A stretch of 34,299 nt of DNA from JBMYYR01 sp049609625 (GCA_049609625.1 JBMYYR010000019.1:1-34299), one strand, 5' to 3'; shown: positions 1-6,561, counted from the first letter of the stretch. The notes: a model not told the origin generated them from the letters alone. Translations and numbers: made by a program.

Positions 1-183
1 GTATCCTAAACTTGTACAGAGTCATAAAATAGTGAAGATTTTTTGTAAAGGTAAAGATATGAAAATTAATATGCTGATTTGCGGAGTCATATTGAATGAT
101 TTCTAACTTTAAAGTAAAAGTACTCAAAATAACATAGAATGTTCTTTGTATACATGCTTTCTAAACATCTACCAAAACCAAAA

Positions 184-221
184 CCCTTTGATTTTGTAAA
201 ACAAATTACAGGACCAAAGGG
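184..221 (-). terminator. possible terminator of the Na/Pi symporter gene
   Basis: A 7-bp perfect inverted repeat (CCCTTTG at 184-190, CAAAGGG at 215-221) lies about 45 bp past the stop of the minus-strand symporter gene. A weaker inner complementarity (TTTTGT/ACAAA) sits in the loop. Read on the minus strand, the 3' arm is followed by a T/G-rich run (TTTTGGTTTTGG) rather than a pure T tract, so the call is tentative. The rest of 1-266 holds no convincing gene: only a 44-codon ORF (139-273) and a short open frame running in from the left edge, neither recognisable. Confidence 0.3.
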
Positions 222-266
222 CTCAGCTCAAGCTTTTTTTTCTGAATTTAAGTCGGAAAAAGAAAA

Positions 267-1940
267 TTATTGATTGACCACAATAACTTCTGTTACATTA
301 ATAACATGGTCGCCTACGCTTTCAAGCGAATGCAGTAAACTATTGTATATCAGCGCAGTTTGTATATTATAATCGGCATTGTCTTGCACCTGTTTCAGCT
401 GGTCTTTCTTCAAGCTTTCGGTCAAGGCATTAATCTCTTCTTCCAATGCTTTAGCTTCGTTGTAGCTGACGTTGGCATAGGGTTTATCTAGGTTAGAGAG
501 CATAATTTCGATAGCAGCGCTCACTTTGTCCATCATTAGTCCAATATTGGTTCGATGGTTCGGAAGGAAATATATTTTTTCTTTTTTTCGCCGTTCCAAT
601 ACTTTAGAAATTTGATATACCAAATCCGAAATACGTTCTAATTCTCCAGCAATACTTAGAAGAGTTTGGGAGCGTGTACTGGTCGTTTCGCTCATTTCTT
701 CTCTAGACGTTTCGGATAAGAAATTGGCAATTTCGACCTCCATATCATCAGCAATACCTTCGTATTTGTCGATACGTTTGAGTAGTTTTGAAATGTTTTT
801 AGAATCGGTTTCTTCAAAAAGTCGAGGCAACATCTGGAAATGACGTCTGATAATCGTCCCGAAATGCGCCACTTCTTTGGTCGCTTCTTCTATCGAAATT
901 TCAGGAGAGTTAAACACCGCCGTCCCAATGTGTTTCAATGCAAATATTTCATCATCTTCACCTTTTGATTTAACTGTTTTGATGGAAAGTTCGACCAAAA
1001 ATTTGACAAATCCGATACATATAATCACATTCAGCAAATTGAACACCGTGTGGAAAGCAGCCAAGGCATATTGATGCGCCCCCGAGCCTCCTGTTGGAGG
1101 AGGTAAAAGTTCGTTTAATACATCCAAAAAGTAAGGCATTACCACAATCATCCACCCAACGCCAATAAGATTGAACAGGGAATGAATCCGCGCCGAACGC
1201 TTCGCATGTACATTCGCCACAATAGAAGCCAGTTCGGCCGTGATGGTTGTCCCGATGTTTTCTCCAAGAATCATTGCTGCGGCAATTTCCATCGGCAAAC
1301 CTTGAATAGTCAGTGTAATGGTTAGTGCCATGGCGGCAGAACTCGACTGAACAATGACAGTAAGCAGCGTTCCGACTCCCACAAACATTAAGCGTGTAAA
1401 GAAGCCGCCGTCGCTAAAGCCATGTAAAAATTCTAAAACTTCAGGATTTTCTTTAATATTCGGAACCGCATGCTTGAGTTCGTCTAAACCCATAAACAGC
1501 AAGGCAAATCCGATAGCAACTTCTGCCCATTTTTTTCGATTCTGATTGTTGGCAAACATAAATGGAAAGGCTATCGCTATCAAAGGCAGGGCGTAATTGG
1601 CTACTTTGACTTCAAAACCAATCTGCGACACCAGCCAGCCTGTTAGCGTTGTTCCGATGTTGGCTCCCATCATCACACCTGCCGATTCGAGTAAAGAAAG
1701 TAAGCCAGCGTTGACAAAACTTACGGTCATAACCGTGGTGGCGGAAGAGGATTGAAGTATGGCCGTAATCATAAATCCGGTCAGCACACCCATCACTCTG
1801 TTGGTGGTCATTTTACGAAGTAATTGTCGCATTTTTGAACCCGCAACTTGCTGTAATGCGTCGCTCATGACTTTCATTCCGTAGATAAAAAAACCTAATG
1901 CTCCAATGATCTTCAGACCATCCATAACTCCAAATTCCAT
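267..1940 (-). CDS. Na+/phosphate symporter family protein with PhoU-like C-terminal domain
   Basis: 557 aa inner-membrane transporter, predicted to import phosphate with Na+. The two inverted halves of the Na_Pi_cotrans family are visible. The QSSSATT motif at residues 63-69 is repeated as QSSSAAM at 198-204, and each is followed by a G-x-NIGTT motif (about 92-98 and 226-232). Hydrophobic segments fill residues 8 to about 325. From about 360 to the end the chain is soluble, helical and charged, with the spacing of a PhoU-type domain, as in YjbB/NptA-like bacterial proteins. The ATG at 1940 gives the family's usual N-terminus (short leader, then GALGFFIYGMKVMSDAL). The gene is alone, with a -7-like element about 27 bp upstream. 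No phosphate-regulon partner is adjacent. The family call is firm; phosphate as substrate is inferred from the family. Confidence 0.93.
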   Translation of the reverse strand: MEFGVMDGLKIIGALGFFIYGMKVMSDALQQVAGSKMRQLLRKMTTNRVMGVLTGFMITAILQSSSATTVMTVSFVNAGLLSLLESAGVMMGANIGTTLTGWLVSQIGFEVKVANYALPLIAIAFPFMFANNQNRKKWAEVAIGFALLFMGLDELKHAVPNIKENPEVLEFLHGFSDGGFFTRLMFVGVGTLLTVIVQSSSAAMALTITLTIQGLPMEIAAAMILGENIGTTITAELASIVANVHAKRSARIHSLFNLIGVGWMIVVMPYFLDVLNELLPPPTGGSGAHQYALAAFHTVFNLLNVIICIGFVKFLVELSIKTVKSKGEDDEIFALKHIGTAVFNSPEISIEEATKEVAHFGTIIRRHFQMLPRLFEETDSKNISKLLKRIDKYEGIADDMEVEIANFLSETSREEMSETTSTRSQTLLSIAGELERISDLVYQISKVLERRKKEKIYFLPNHRTNIGLMMDKVSAAIEIMLSNLDKPYANVSYNEAKALEEEINALTESLKKDQLKQVQDNADYNIQTALIYNSLLHSLESVGDHVINVTEVIVVNQ

Positions 1941-1966
1941 CTGATTTGTGTTTAATAATTAGACCA

Positions 1967-1974
1967 CAAACATA
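1967..1974 (-). promoter_or_regulatory. Bacteroidota-type -7 element for the Na/Pi symporter
   Basis: TATGTTTG on the minus strand matches the Bacteroidota sigma-A -7 consensus TAnnTTTG and ends 27 bp before the start codon. No TTTG is present at the expected 19-21 bp upstream, so only half of the promoter is supported. Confidence 0.45.
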
Positions 1975-2205
1975 CTGGGCTTTGTTGAGTCTAATGTTAA
2001 GCCAAAGTTAAGTCTTTGTAAAAAAATCAGCGACATTAATATTGAAAATGAGCGCAGGAGTGTCCGATCTCTCATTATTGCTTTTTCTAATAGCTCCGGA
2101 GGAGCAACATATTAATAGAGAAATCATTCATTCTTAAATTCAATTTTGTAAGCATTAAGAAAATTTGAGCCTATATTGAAGGTAAGATTGATTAATTTAG
2201 CCCTA

Positions 2206-2676
2206 TTATTCCACCTCAACTCTCCCGCTTTCAATAGAATAGAAGAAATAAAACAACTGCGATTTAAACCAATCTGACCAACGAGAGGCCTGATTATTAT
2301 ACTCCGACACATTTAAACCTTCTTTTAAAAACAGTGTTTTTAGTGCAGATGGTTTGAGCTGATAAGCTTCCAATTTGGCTTTGAGCCAATGCCTATCAAT
2401 ACTCGACACACGAGGGCGAAATGGAAGAATAGAAAATTGAAATTGATAGGCACTTTTAGAAAATAAAATCTCTAATTTGCTAACAATCATTTCCTTAAGT
2501 TCATGCTCAGAACACCTCTTTCCTAGCCTAAAATTCATTTGTTCGATATGGATTATCCAGCGTGTTGGACTTTGTTTTTTGAACCTCACGCTAATTCCAG
2601 AATATAATTTGAGCGTTGAAATGGCCTGTTGCATTTCCAAAATTTCGGTCTGACTGAATGGCTTTGCTGTTTTCAT
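2206..2676 (-). CDS. hypothetical protein with diverged HTH-like C-terminal half
   Basis: 156 aa, soluble, basic, no signal peptide. I cannot assign a named family. Residues about 90-150 resemble the C-terminal HTH segment of a common group of Bacteroidota small DNA-binding proteins. In those proteins a 'W-hK-xM/L...LK...' helix precedes the HTH and the chain ends in a basic, aromatic-rich helix (typically W-K-A-x-FYYYF). Here the counterparts are DRHWLKAKLEAYQLKPSAL and WFKSQLFYFFYSIE. The recognition helix region is poorly conserved, so DNA binding is a guess. The gene is monocistronic, transcribed divergently from the gene at 2975, with 298 bp between. The ATG at 2676 is the only good start. 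Confidence 0.6.
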   Translation of the reverse strand: MKTAKPFSQTEILEMQQAISTLKLYSGISVRFKKQSPTRWIIHIEQMNFRLGKRCSEHELKEMIVSKLEILFSKSAYQFQFSILPFRPRVSSIDRHWLKAKLEAYQLKPSALKTLFLKEGLNVSEYNNQASRWSDWFKSQLFYFFYSIESGRVEVE

Positions 2677-2974
2677 CTGTTCTATCTTTTGTGCAAAGAT
2701 GAATCTTAGGAATGACAGTTTATGTCAGTTCTCGTCTATACCTGAACAATAGTGTTTCAACATCTAATGCCATGTTTTTTCAAACCAGCCATTGGGTTGT
2801 CAATATGGTTGGTCATTTTGGCTCTATTTTTCTATCAAAAAAACGTACGATTTATAGTTTTTTGGCAACAAAAACTATTGACAGAAGCCTGCAAAAAATA
2901 TAAACGCTTTTGTTTTTTGGTAGAGTCAATTATTTTCCTGAATTTTACCTTTCTTAATCTTTTAGAAGCCCTTT
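2677..2974. other. divergent intergenic region
   Basis: This 298-bp spacer lies between divergently transcribed genes. A TACCTTTC at 2946-2953, one mismatch from TAnnTTTG, could serve the plus-strand gene at 2975. A plus-strand open frame starting at 2752 runs through it into the 2975 gene in another phase. Its product is a Phe/Leu-rich stretch typical of translated AT-rich spacer and is not accepted as a gene. No repeat or RNA structure was seen. Confidence 0.4.
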
Positions 2975-3628
2975 ATGAAAACATCGGTCATTTTATTTCT
3001 CAGCCTATGCTGTTCTATTCCTTCTGTTTTTGCTCAAATTCACGATACAAATTCAAAATTCTCGATTGGAATCACGCTGAATCAGGCTCACCTAGACAAA
3101 GCCGAAGACATGACTCAATTGGTTGCCACACCTAACTATATCTATCGAGCTGGCAAATCGTCGGTCAATTTGGTTGGTCCTGGTCTAAAACTTCAATACG
3201 AGCTAAAAAAATGGCTAAGTTTGGGCGCCGAGTTTTCGATGTTTCGTCGCCACAATGAAGAAAGCCAAGGCCTCACTCGTTTATACACCCAAGACATCAA
3301 AATAAACCTTTTTGGTGCTTATACCAAAGTCTATCCTTTGCGATTTAAGGACAGCCAAGAGGATAAAAAACTTCAATTCTACATTCCTTTACGCCTTTAT
3401 TCATCAACTCAGAACGTAACGTTGGAATATAATGATCAAAAAAACGTAGGTCAAGACGACCCGTATACCACATGGACAAGTGAAGAAAGCGGTTTTTCGT
3501 ATAGTATTCTTGGTGTTGGAATGGAGTTTTATATTGGAAAACATCTGATTATAAACACCGAATTTTCTGAAGATTTTGAGTTTGCTGATACGCGCCGCTA
3601 CAGCCTAGGTCTGTTTTACCGACTATAA
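2975..3628 (+). CDS. putative outer-membrane beta-barrel protein, unknown function
   Basis: 217 aa with a clear Sec signal peptide: Lys at 2, a hydrophobic core, and predicted cleavage after Ala20 (SVFA|QIHD). The mature part has alternating polar/hydrophobic strands rich in Tyr, Phe and Gly (for example FSIGITLNQAH, LKLQYELKKWLSLGAEFSMF, and the final YSLGLFYRL). This is the pattern of small 8-strand outer-membrane barrels (OMP_b-brl-like). The Asp/Glu/Lys-rich segment around residues 125-165 would form a long loop. No enzymatic motif is seen. It lies in the same reading frame as the following RluA-family gene, separated only by its TAA stop and three sense codons before that gene's TTG, so the two are probably co-transcribed. 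The barrel assignment rests on pattern only. Confidence 0.7.
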   Translation: MKTSVILFLSLCCSIPSVFAQIHDTNSKFSIGITLNQAHLDKAEDMTQLVATPNYIYRAGKSSVNLVGPGLKLQYELKKWLSLGAEFSMFRRHNEESQGLTRLYTQDIKINLFGAYTKVYPLRFKDSQEDKKLQFYIPLRLYSSTQNVTLEYNDQKNVGQDDPYTTWTSEESGFSYSILGVGMEFYIGKHLIINTEFSEDFEFADTRRYSLGLFYRL

Positions 3629-3637
3629 TTTACCCGC

Positions 3638-4330
3638 TTGATTAAAAACATTAGAACAGATTCCACGTCCTCTTTTCTAGACATCGTCTATGAGGACAAA
3701 GCGTTTATTTTGATAAACAAACCTTCCGGACTCATTACCGATTCTAATCGTTTTGAGAGTGCTTTAGAAGATCAAGTTAGAACTTATTTGCTGTTGCAAA
3801 ACAAAAAATTTTCAGCTCCGGTTCATCGGCTCGATCGACTAACATCTGGCTTGGTGCTGTTTGCCAAAAAAAAATCTACTTTGGTCTTTTTTAATCAGCA
3901 ATTTGAAGCTCGACAGGTTCAGAAAACGTATTTGGCTGTTTGCGAGCAGCAAAAAAAATTAGCCAAAAGCGGTAGTTTAGATCAGTTTTTATACAAAGAT
4001 CAAAAAGCCAAATGCGCTATTATTCAACCTGAAAAAACAAAACTGAACAAAGCCTGTAGCTTACAATTTAACGTCATTGCCCAAAAAGCAGGTTTCGACC
4101 TCATTCAAATTAAACCAAAAACAGGACGTTTTCACCAAATTAGAGCCCAACTTGCCTCTCAAGGCAGACCCATTGTTGGCGATGTGTTATATGGTTCCGA
4201 AGTCAAAACTGACGGAAAAAGCATTGCGCTTCAAGCCCAATCACTTTGTTTCAAAACAAATAAAAAGGAAACAAAAAACCAATGTTTCCACATTGATTTG
4301 CCTGATTCTTTTCCTTGGAATTTTTTTTAA
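3638..4330 (+). CDS. RluA-family pseudouridine synthase
   Basis: 230 aa. It is predicted to isomerise a specific uridine in rRNA or tRNA to pseudouridine. The catalytic block HRLDRLTSG is at residues 63-71, with catalytic Asp66. The family's preceding motif (ILINKPSGL, 24-32) and the C-terminal RFHQIRAQLA...GDVLYG block (about 165-190) are both present. There is no S4 domain, so it belongs with the short single-domain members. The start is uncertain: the frame opens right after the upstream gene's TAA (3626-3628), the first usable codon is TTG at 3638, and there is no ATG before the essential motifs. The substrate uridine cannot be deduced. Confidence 0.88.
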   Translation: MIKNIRTDSTSSFLDIVYEDKAFILINKPSGLITDSNRFESALEDQVRTYLLLQNKKFSAPVHRLDRLTSGLVLFAKKKSTLVFFNQQFEARQVQKTYLAVCEQQKKLAKSGSLDQFLYKDQKAKCAIIQPEKTKLNKACSLQFNVIAQKAGFDLIQIKPKTGRFHQIRAQLASQGRPIVGDVLYGSEVKTDGKSIALQAQSLCFKTNKKETKNQCFHIDLPDSFPWNFF

Positions 4331-4459
4331 TCATTTCAAATAGCTTTTTCATAAAACTCTGAAAAATATCTACATTCGTTGATTTGCTTTCAGGTAGTTC
4401 ACTAATTCATAAACTAATGAAACAGGGTTTTGTTGATGAAAAGGTAAGTTCGATTCATT
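4331..4459. other. intergenic stretch at the left border of the AT-rich island
   Basis: There is no gene here. TACATTCG at 4371-4378 is one base off the -7 consensus and follows 'ctctgaaaaatatc', which resembles the DNA just before the tig -7 element (6651-6669). This may be chance. It could also be a trace of the ancestral tig upstream region, now separated by the island. Confidence 0.25.
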
Positions 4460-4564
4460 GCATCCGCACAGGCGATACCGAAAACACGGCACACACAGCC
4501 CAAGCATGAATACTGTGCTGACTAAGCCCTTCTTCTTCTATGGGGGAAATCGACTAATTGCTTT
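4460..4564 (+). repeat. repeat block, copy A
   Basis: It begins GCATCCGCACAGGCGATACC and ends ATCGACTAATTGCTTT. It aligns over its whole length with 5655-5763. Shared parts include that 20-base start, GCCCAAGCATGAATACT, TTGACTAAGCC (here CTGACTAAGCC) and AAATCGACTAATTG. The two copies differ mainly in a short inner segment that is a perfect hairpin in copy B but not in copy A. Confidence 0.85.
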
Positions 4565-4602
4565 ACCTTTCTAAAATTTGATTTTACCTTGTTTTTTTTG
4601 CT

Positions 4603-4610
4603 TAAATTTG
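4603..4610 (+). promoter_or_regulatory. -7-like element upstream of the lipoprotein gene
   Basis: TAAATTTG matches TAnnTTTG exactly, with a TTTG at 4577-4580 (22-bp spacing, slightly longer than the usual 19-21). It lies inside the intron relic about 130 bp before the ATG at 4740, so any transcript from here would carry the domain V/VI fold in its leader. Confidence 0.35.
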
Positions 4611-4618
4611 TACAACAA

Positions 4619-4652
4619 GAATTGTATGAAGGGAGACTATCACGTATAGTTC
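4619..4652 (+). ncRNA. group II intron domain V (degenerate)
   Basis: Exactly 34 nt with the full domain V architecture. An 8-bp lower stem (GAATTGTA with TATAGTTC, including G-T wobbles) is followed by the two-base CG bulge on the 3' side. The upper stem is TGAAGG/CTATCA with a GAGA (GNRA) loop. The catalytic triad, normally AGC at positions 2-4, reads AAT here, so the RNA is expected to be inactive although the fold is kept. Domain VI follows at about 4653-4690 (AGGC...GCCT stem, bulged A at 4684). Confidence 0.7.
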
Positions 4653-4695
4653 TGCGAGAGGCTTAGAGTACCCCCCTTTGCCTACTCGATTACCA

Positions 4696-4719
4696 ACCGT
4701 TGCCAGCAATGGAAGAAAA
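4696..4719 (+). repeat. cassette-boundary-like motif, copy 1
   Basis: This 24-bp segment immediately after the intron 3' end matches 5951-5974 at 17 of 24 positions. It starts 44 bp upstream of the lipoprotein gene. TTGCCAGCAA inside it is a short palindrome. It may be the recombination or target site used by the mobile DNA here; function is not demonstrated. Confidence 0.5.
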
Positions 4720-4739
4720 CTTTAAACAAAAAAATAAAA

Positions 4740-5627
4740 ATGAAGAAACTATTACTACTATTATCATTAGTTATTACTCTAATTCTATTAACCTCTTGTG
4801 GAGGAAATGACAGAAAGAACCCACCTAATAATGATACAACAAAAAACAGAGCTTTTATAGAACTTATTGATTATAACTTTAAGAGCAATCAAAGTCCAAC
4901 AGTATTAGAAATTAATGCTAAAACTAATTTTCCTGAAAACACAAAGGTTAAAATAAATTTATTTGGTTTTGTGACATCAACTAAAAAAGAAGAAGCACTT
5001 GATACTTATGGTAAGACCGTAGTTAAGAATGGCATGTTGAATATATCCTTAAAACCTTGGAATATTCCTCAAAAAATTGAATTTGTCATAGATCAAGAGG
5101 AACAACCTTCAGATGTGAAAAATATTTTCGGAAATAATGGAGAAAATATTTTAATTGACAAAAAGAATCAGCATAGTATTTCTCCATCTATATCATTATT
5201 TATAGAGAGGGTAAATATTAATACAGAATTAATTACAAAATTAAAAACGAATAAAATCCCTAAATTAAAATTCTTTAAACCTAAAGATTTCAAAGACCCG
5301 TCAGAAAAAACACTTGCAAATTTTATATATTATTTTAGTAAAAAAGATTGGAGAAAAATGGTTAAGTACACGCAAACTTCTCAAAAAGAAACAAGTAAAT
5401 CGCTTAATAATATGTTTTCAAGTATCAAAAGCATTAAAGGTTTTGAAATAATTGAGAGAATTAATAAAAACCAAAATTTTAAAATTATCAAATATAAATT
5501 ATTTGTAGAAACTGGCATAGAACATAGAGGAATACAGCAAAGGATAATTACAGCAAACGTCATTAAAGAAAATGGTCGTTGGGGAGTTAATGCGACATCT
5601 GCAATGGGAGGATTATATAAAAATTAG
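4740..5627 (+). CDS. lipoprotein of unknown function, NTF2-like C-terminus possible
   Basis: 295 aa. It has a type II signal peptide with lipobox LTSC (lipidated Cys20), then an Asn/Lys/Asp-rich linker (21-35). Residues about 36-120 look like a beta-rich extracytoplasmic domain. Residues about 188-290 (helix TLANFIYYFSKKDWRKMVKY, then strands ending in ENGRWGVN) have the layout of an NTF2-like/DUF4878-type fold. I do not recognise a family for the whole protein. Composition is strikingly Lys/Asn/Ile-rich and AT-rich compared with the flanking housekeeping genes. With flanking repeats on both sides, this suggests horizontally acquired cargo. The ATG at 4740 is set by the signal peptide. The predicted location is a membrane-anchored periplasmic or surface protein. 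Confidence 0.75.
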   Translation: MKKLLLLLSLVITLILLTSCGGNDRKNPPNNDTTKNRAFIELIDYNFKSNQSPTVLEINAKTNFPENTKVKINLFGFVTSTKKEEALDTYGKTVVKNGMLNISLKPWNIPQKIEFVIDQEEQPSDVKNIFGNNGENILIDKKNQHSISPSISLFIERVNINTELITKLKTNKIPKLKFFKPKDFKDPSEKTLANFIYYFSKKDWRKMVKYTQTSQKETSKSLNNMFSSIKSIKGFEIIERINKNQNFKIIKYKLFVETGIEHRGIQQRIITANVIKENGRWGVNATSAMGGLYKN

Positions 5628-5654
5628 AACACAACCACAGCAGGCAACAACTAA

Positions 5655-5763
5655 GCATCCGCACAGGCGATACCTGTTCCGATTGTTATCGGAATAGCCC
5701 AAGCATGAATACTATATTGACTAAGCCACTCCCCCTTCTATGGAGAAATCGACTAATTGTTTT
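5655..5763 (+). mobile_element. repeat block, copy B (group II intron-like relic)
   Basis: It is the second copy of the block at 4460-4564, starting 27 bp after the lipoprotein stop. It contains a perfect 7-bp hairpin (TTCCGAT...ATCGGAA, about 5677-5694) where copy A is divergent. About 55 bp further on, CGAGGCTTAG at 5819-5828 matches the domain VI start of copy A (GAGAGGCTTAG, 4657-4667). The intervening domain V cannot be folded convincingly, so this copy is more decayed. Confidence 0.6.
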
Positions 5764-5830
5764 CTTTTTAGCCTTTTGGGATGAAATTGTAGCACAATCG
5801 TGAAAAGCTCCTGAGGCACGAGGCTTAGTT

Positions 5831-5957
5831 CAGCACCGTATAAACTTTATTGCTAGTTTTAGCTCACTTGGGAAATTCCTTCACAATTTCGCCGTTCGTG
5901 TTTTATTTAGTGAATTTACTATTTAAGCAACGCAACAAAGCTCATACAACAACGCTG
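5831..5957 (-). repeat. 127-bp imperfect inverted-repeat (attC/MITE-like) hairpin element
   Basis: The arms begin and end with CAGC...GCTG. A 16-bp arm segment, GTATAAACTTTATTGC, pairs with GCAACAAAGCTCATAC near the right end. The three mismatches are all A-C on the plus strand, which become T-G (wobble) on the minus strand, so the minus strand folds better. A weaker inner pairing (TTGCT, AGT, TCAC blocks) continues inward. It contains no gene. Size, arm layout and position before a toxin-antitoxin pair recall integron attC sites or a MITE; neither identity is proven. Confidence 0.6.
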
Positions 5958-5974
5958 GCAGTAATACGAGAAAA
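5951..5974 (+). repeat. cassette-boundary-like motif, copy 2
   Basis: It overlaps the right end of the hairpin element and matches 4696-4719 at 17 of 24 positions (shared core C-G-y-T-G-s-CAG-y-AAT and a GAAAA tail). The antitoxin gene starts 60 bp downstream. Confidence 0.5.
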
Positions 5975-6009
5975 ATCGTATTTCAATTAAACATTTAGTT
6001 AAAAAATTG

Positions 6010-6017
6010 TATTTTTG
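6010..6017 (+). promoter_or_regulatory. -7 element of the toxin-antitoxin operon
   Basis: TATTTTTG matches TAnnTTTG and lies 16 bp before the antitoxin ATG. No TTTG is found at the -33 position. The short leader is consistent with a compact, possibly autoregulated operon. Confidence 0.45.
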
Positions 6018-6033
6018 AATAAATATCAGAATT

Positions 6034-6270
6034 ATGGATTTACAAACTAGAAAACTTAATTTAATAACTTATTTGGCTCAAATTAAGGATGAACTATTTT
6101 TTAACAAATTGGAAAACTTTATATTAAACAAAGAGGTTGAACATAATCCTGAAATAAAACCATTCACAGTTGAGGAATTGATAAATAGAATTGAGTTATC
6201 TGAATTAGATTTTAAAAACGGAAAATTTAAGACTCAAGAAGAGTTGGAAAAAATATCTGCAAATTGGTAA
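6034..6270 (+). CDS. antitoxin of a ParE/RelE-type toxin-antitoxin pair
   Basis: 78 aa acidic, helical protein. The layout fits flavobacterial antitoxins paired with ParE-like toxins: an N-terminal helical part (RKLNLITYLAQIKDELFFNKLENFI), a Pro-containing linker (IKPFTVEELINRIE), and a charged C-terminal tail (KFKTQEELEKISANW) that would wrap the toxin. No classic RHH or HTH motif is obvious. It is intact, and its stop is 2 bp before the toxin ATG. Its partner is broken, so it may now be an orphan antitoxin. The assignment rests on size, composition and the adjacent toxin. Confidence 0.72.
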   Translation: MDLQTRKLNLITYLAQIKDELFFNKLENFILNKEVEHNPEIKPFTVEELINRIELSELDFKNGKFKTQEELEKISANW

Positions 6271-6272
6271 GA

Positions 6273-6561
6273 ATGAAAATAGTATGGACTGATTTTGCTA
6301 TCATAAATTTAAAAGACATTTTTGATTATTATTCAATTAAAGCAAATAAAAAAGTTGCTCATAAAATTAGAAAACAAATTTTAAACTCTTCGAAACAACT
6401 AATTGAAAATCCTAATTCTGGACCAATAGAACCAAATCTACCAATACTAAATAAAAAACACAGATATTTAGTGAGTGGAAATTATAATTGAAAAATAGTC
6501 AACGTAAGGATTAGGAATTAGGCTGTTTACAGAAGAAAATATGAAAGAAAAATTTGATTAA
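6273..6561 (+). pseudogene. ParE/RelE-family toxin, C-terminally disrupted
   Basis: The start MKIVWTDFAIINLKDIFDYY is typical of ParE-type mRNA or gyrase toxins, and the N-terminal helices (residues 8-45) and the NPNSG/HRYLVSGNY strand region are kept. The reading frame then ends at TGA (6489-6491), just where the final beta strands (usually GNYkIIYr...vFdxRqNp) should follow. Downstream DNA still encodes a recognisable tail in two pieces: KIVNVRIR in the original frame after the stop, and LFTEENMKEKFD in a shifted frame ending at TAA 6559-6561. That points to one nonsense change plus a frameshift near 6520. An upstream TTG at 6264 is possible, but ATG 6273 fits the family. The remaining 72-aa product lacks residues usually needed for toxicity and is probably inactive. 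Confidence 0.75.

Larger units (their letters stand above)
4460..4692 (+). mobile_element. internally deleted group II intron relic (copy A)
   Basis: The first ~105 bp (4460-4564) match a second block at 5655-5763 and are taken as a domain-I-like 5' part. About 55 bp later come a 34-nt domain V (4619-4652) and a domain VI stem. The inferred 3' end is at 4690, ending in AT, with a candidate branch-point A at 4684, seven bases from the end, as expected for group II introns. No reverse transcriptase/maturase remains between the parts. Identification of the 3' domains is good; calling the 5' block domain I is inference from position and repetition. Confidence 0.55.

Noticed and set aside
2..106. 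Open frame running in from the left edge, ending at TAA 104-106
   Set aside because: Only 34 codons, AT-rich, no recognisable motif. An open stretch of this length is expected by chance, so it is not called as a partial gene.
139..273. 44-codon plus-strand ORF overlapping the 3' end of the symporter gene
   Set aside because: No recognisable product, and it overlaps the stop of a real gene on the other strand and spans the putative terminator hairpin.
2752..3135. 127-codon plus-strand ORF with hydrophobic stretches
   Set aside because: It runs into the well-supported exported-protein gene at 2975 in another frame. Its Phe-rich composition reflects T-rich spacer DNA.
4371..4378. TACATTCG near the rluA-family stop as a promoter
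   Set aside because: One mismatch, no -33 element and no gene directly downstream. It is kept only as a remark in the spacer entry.
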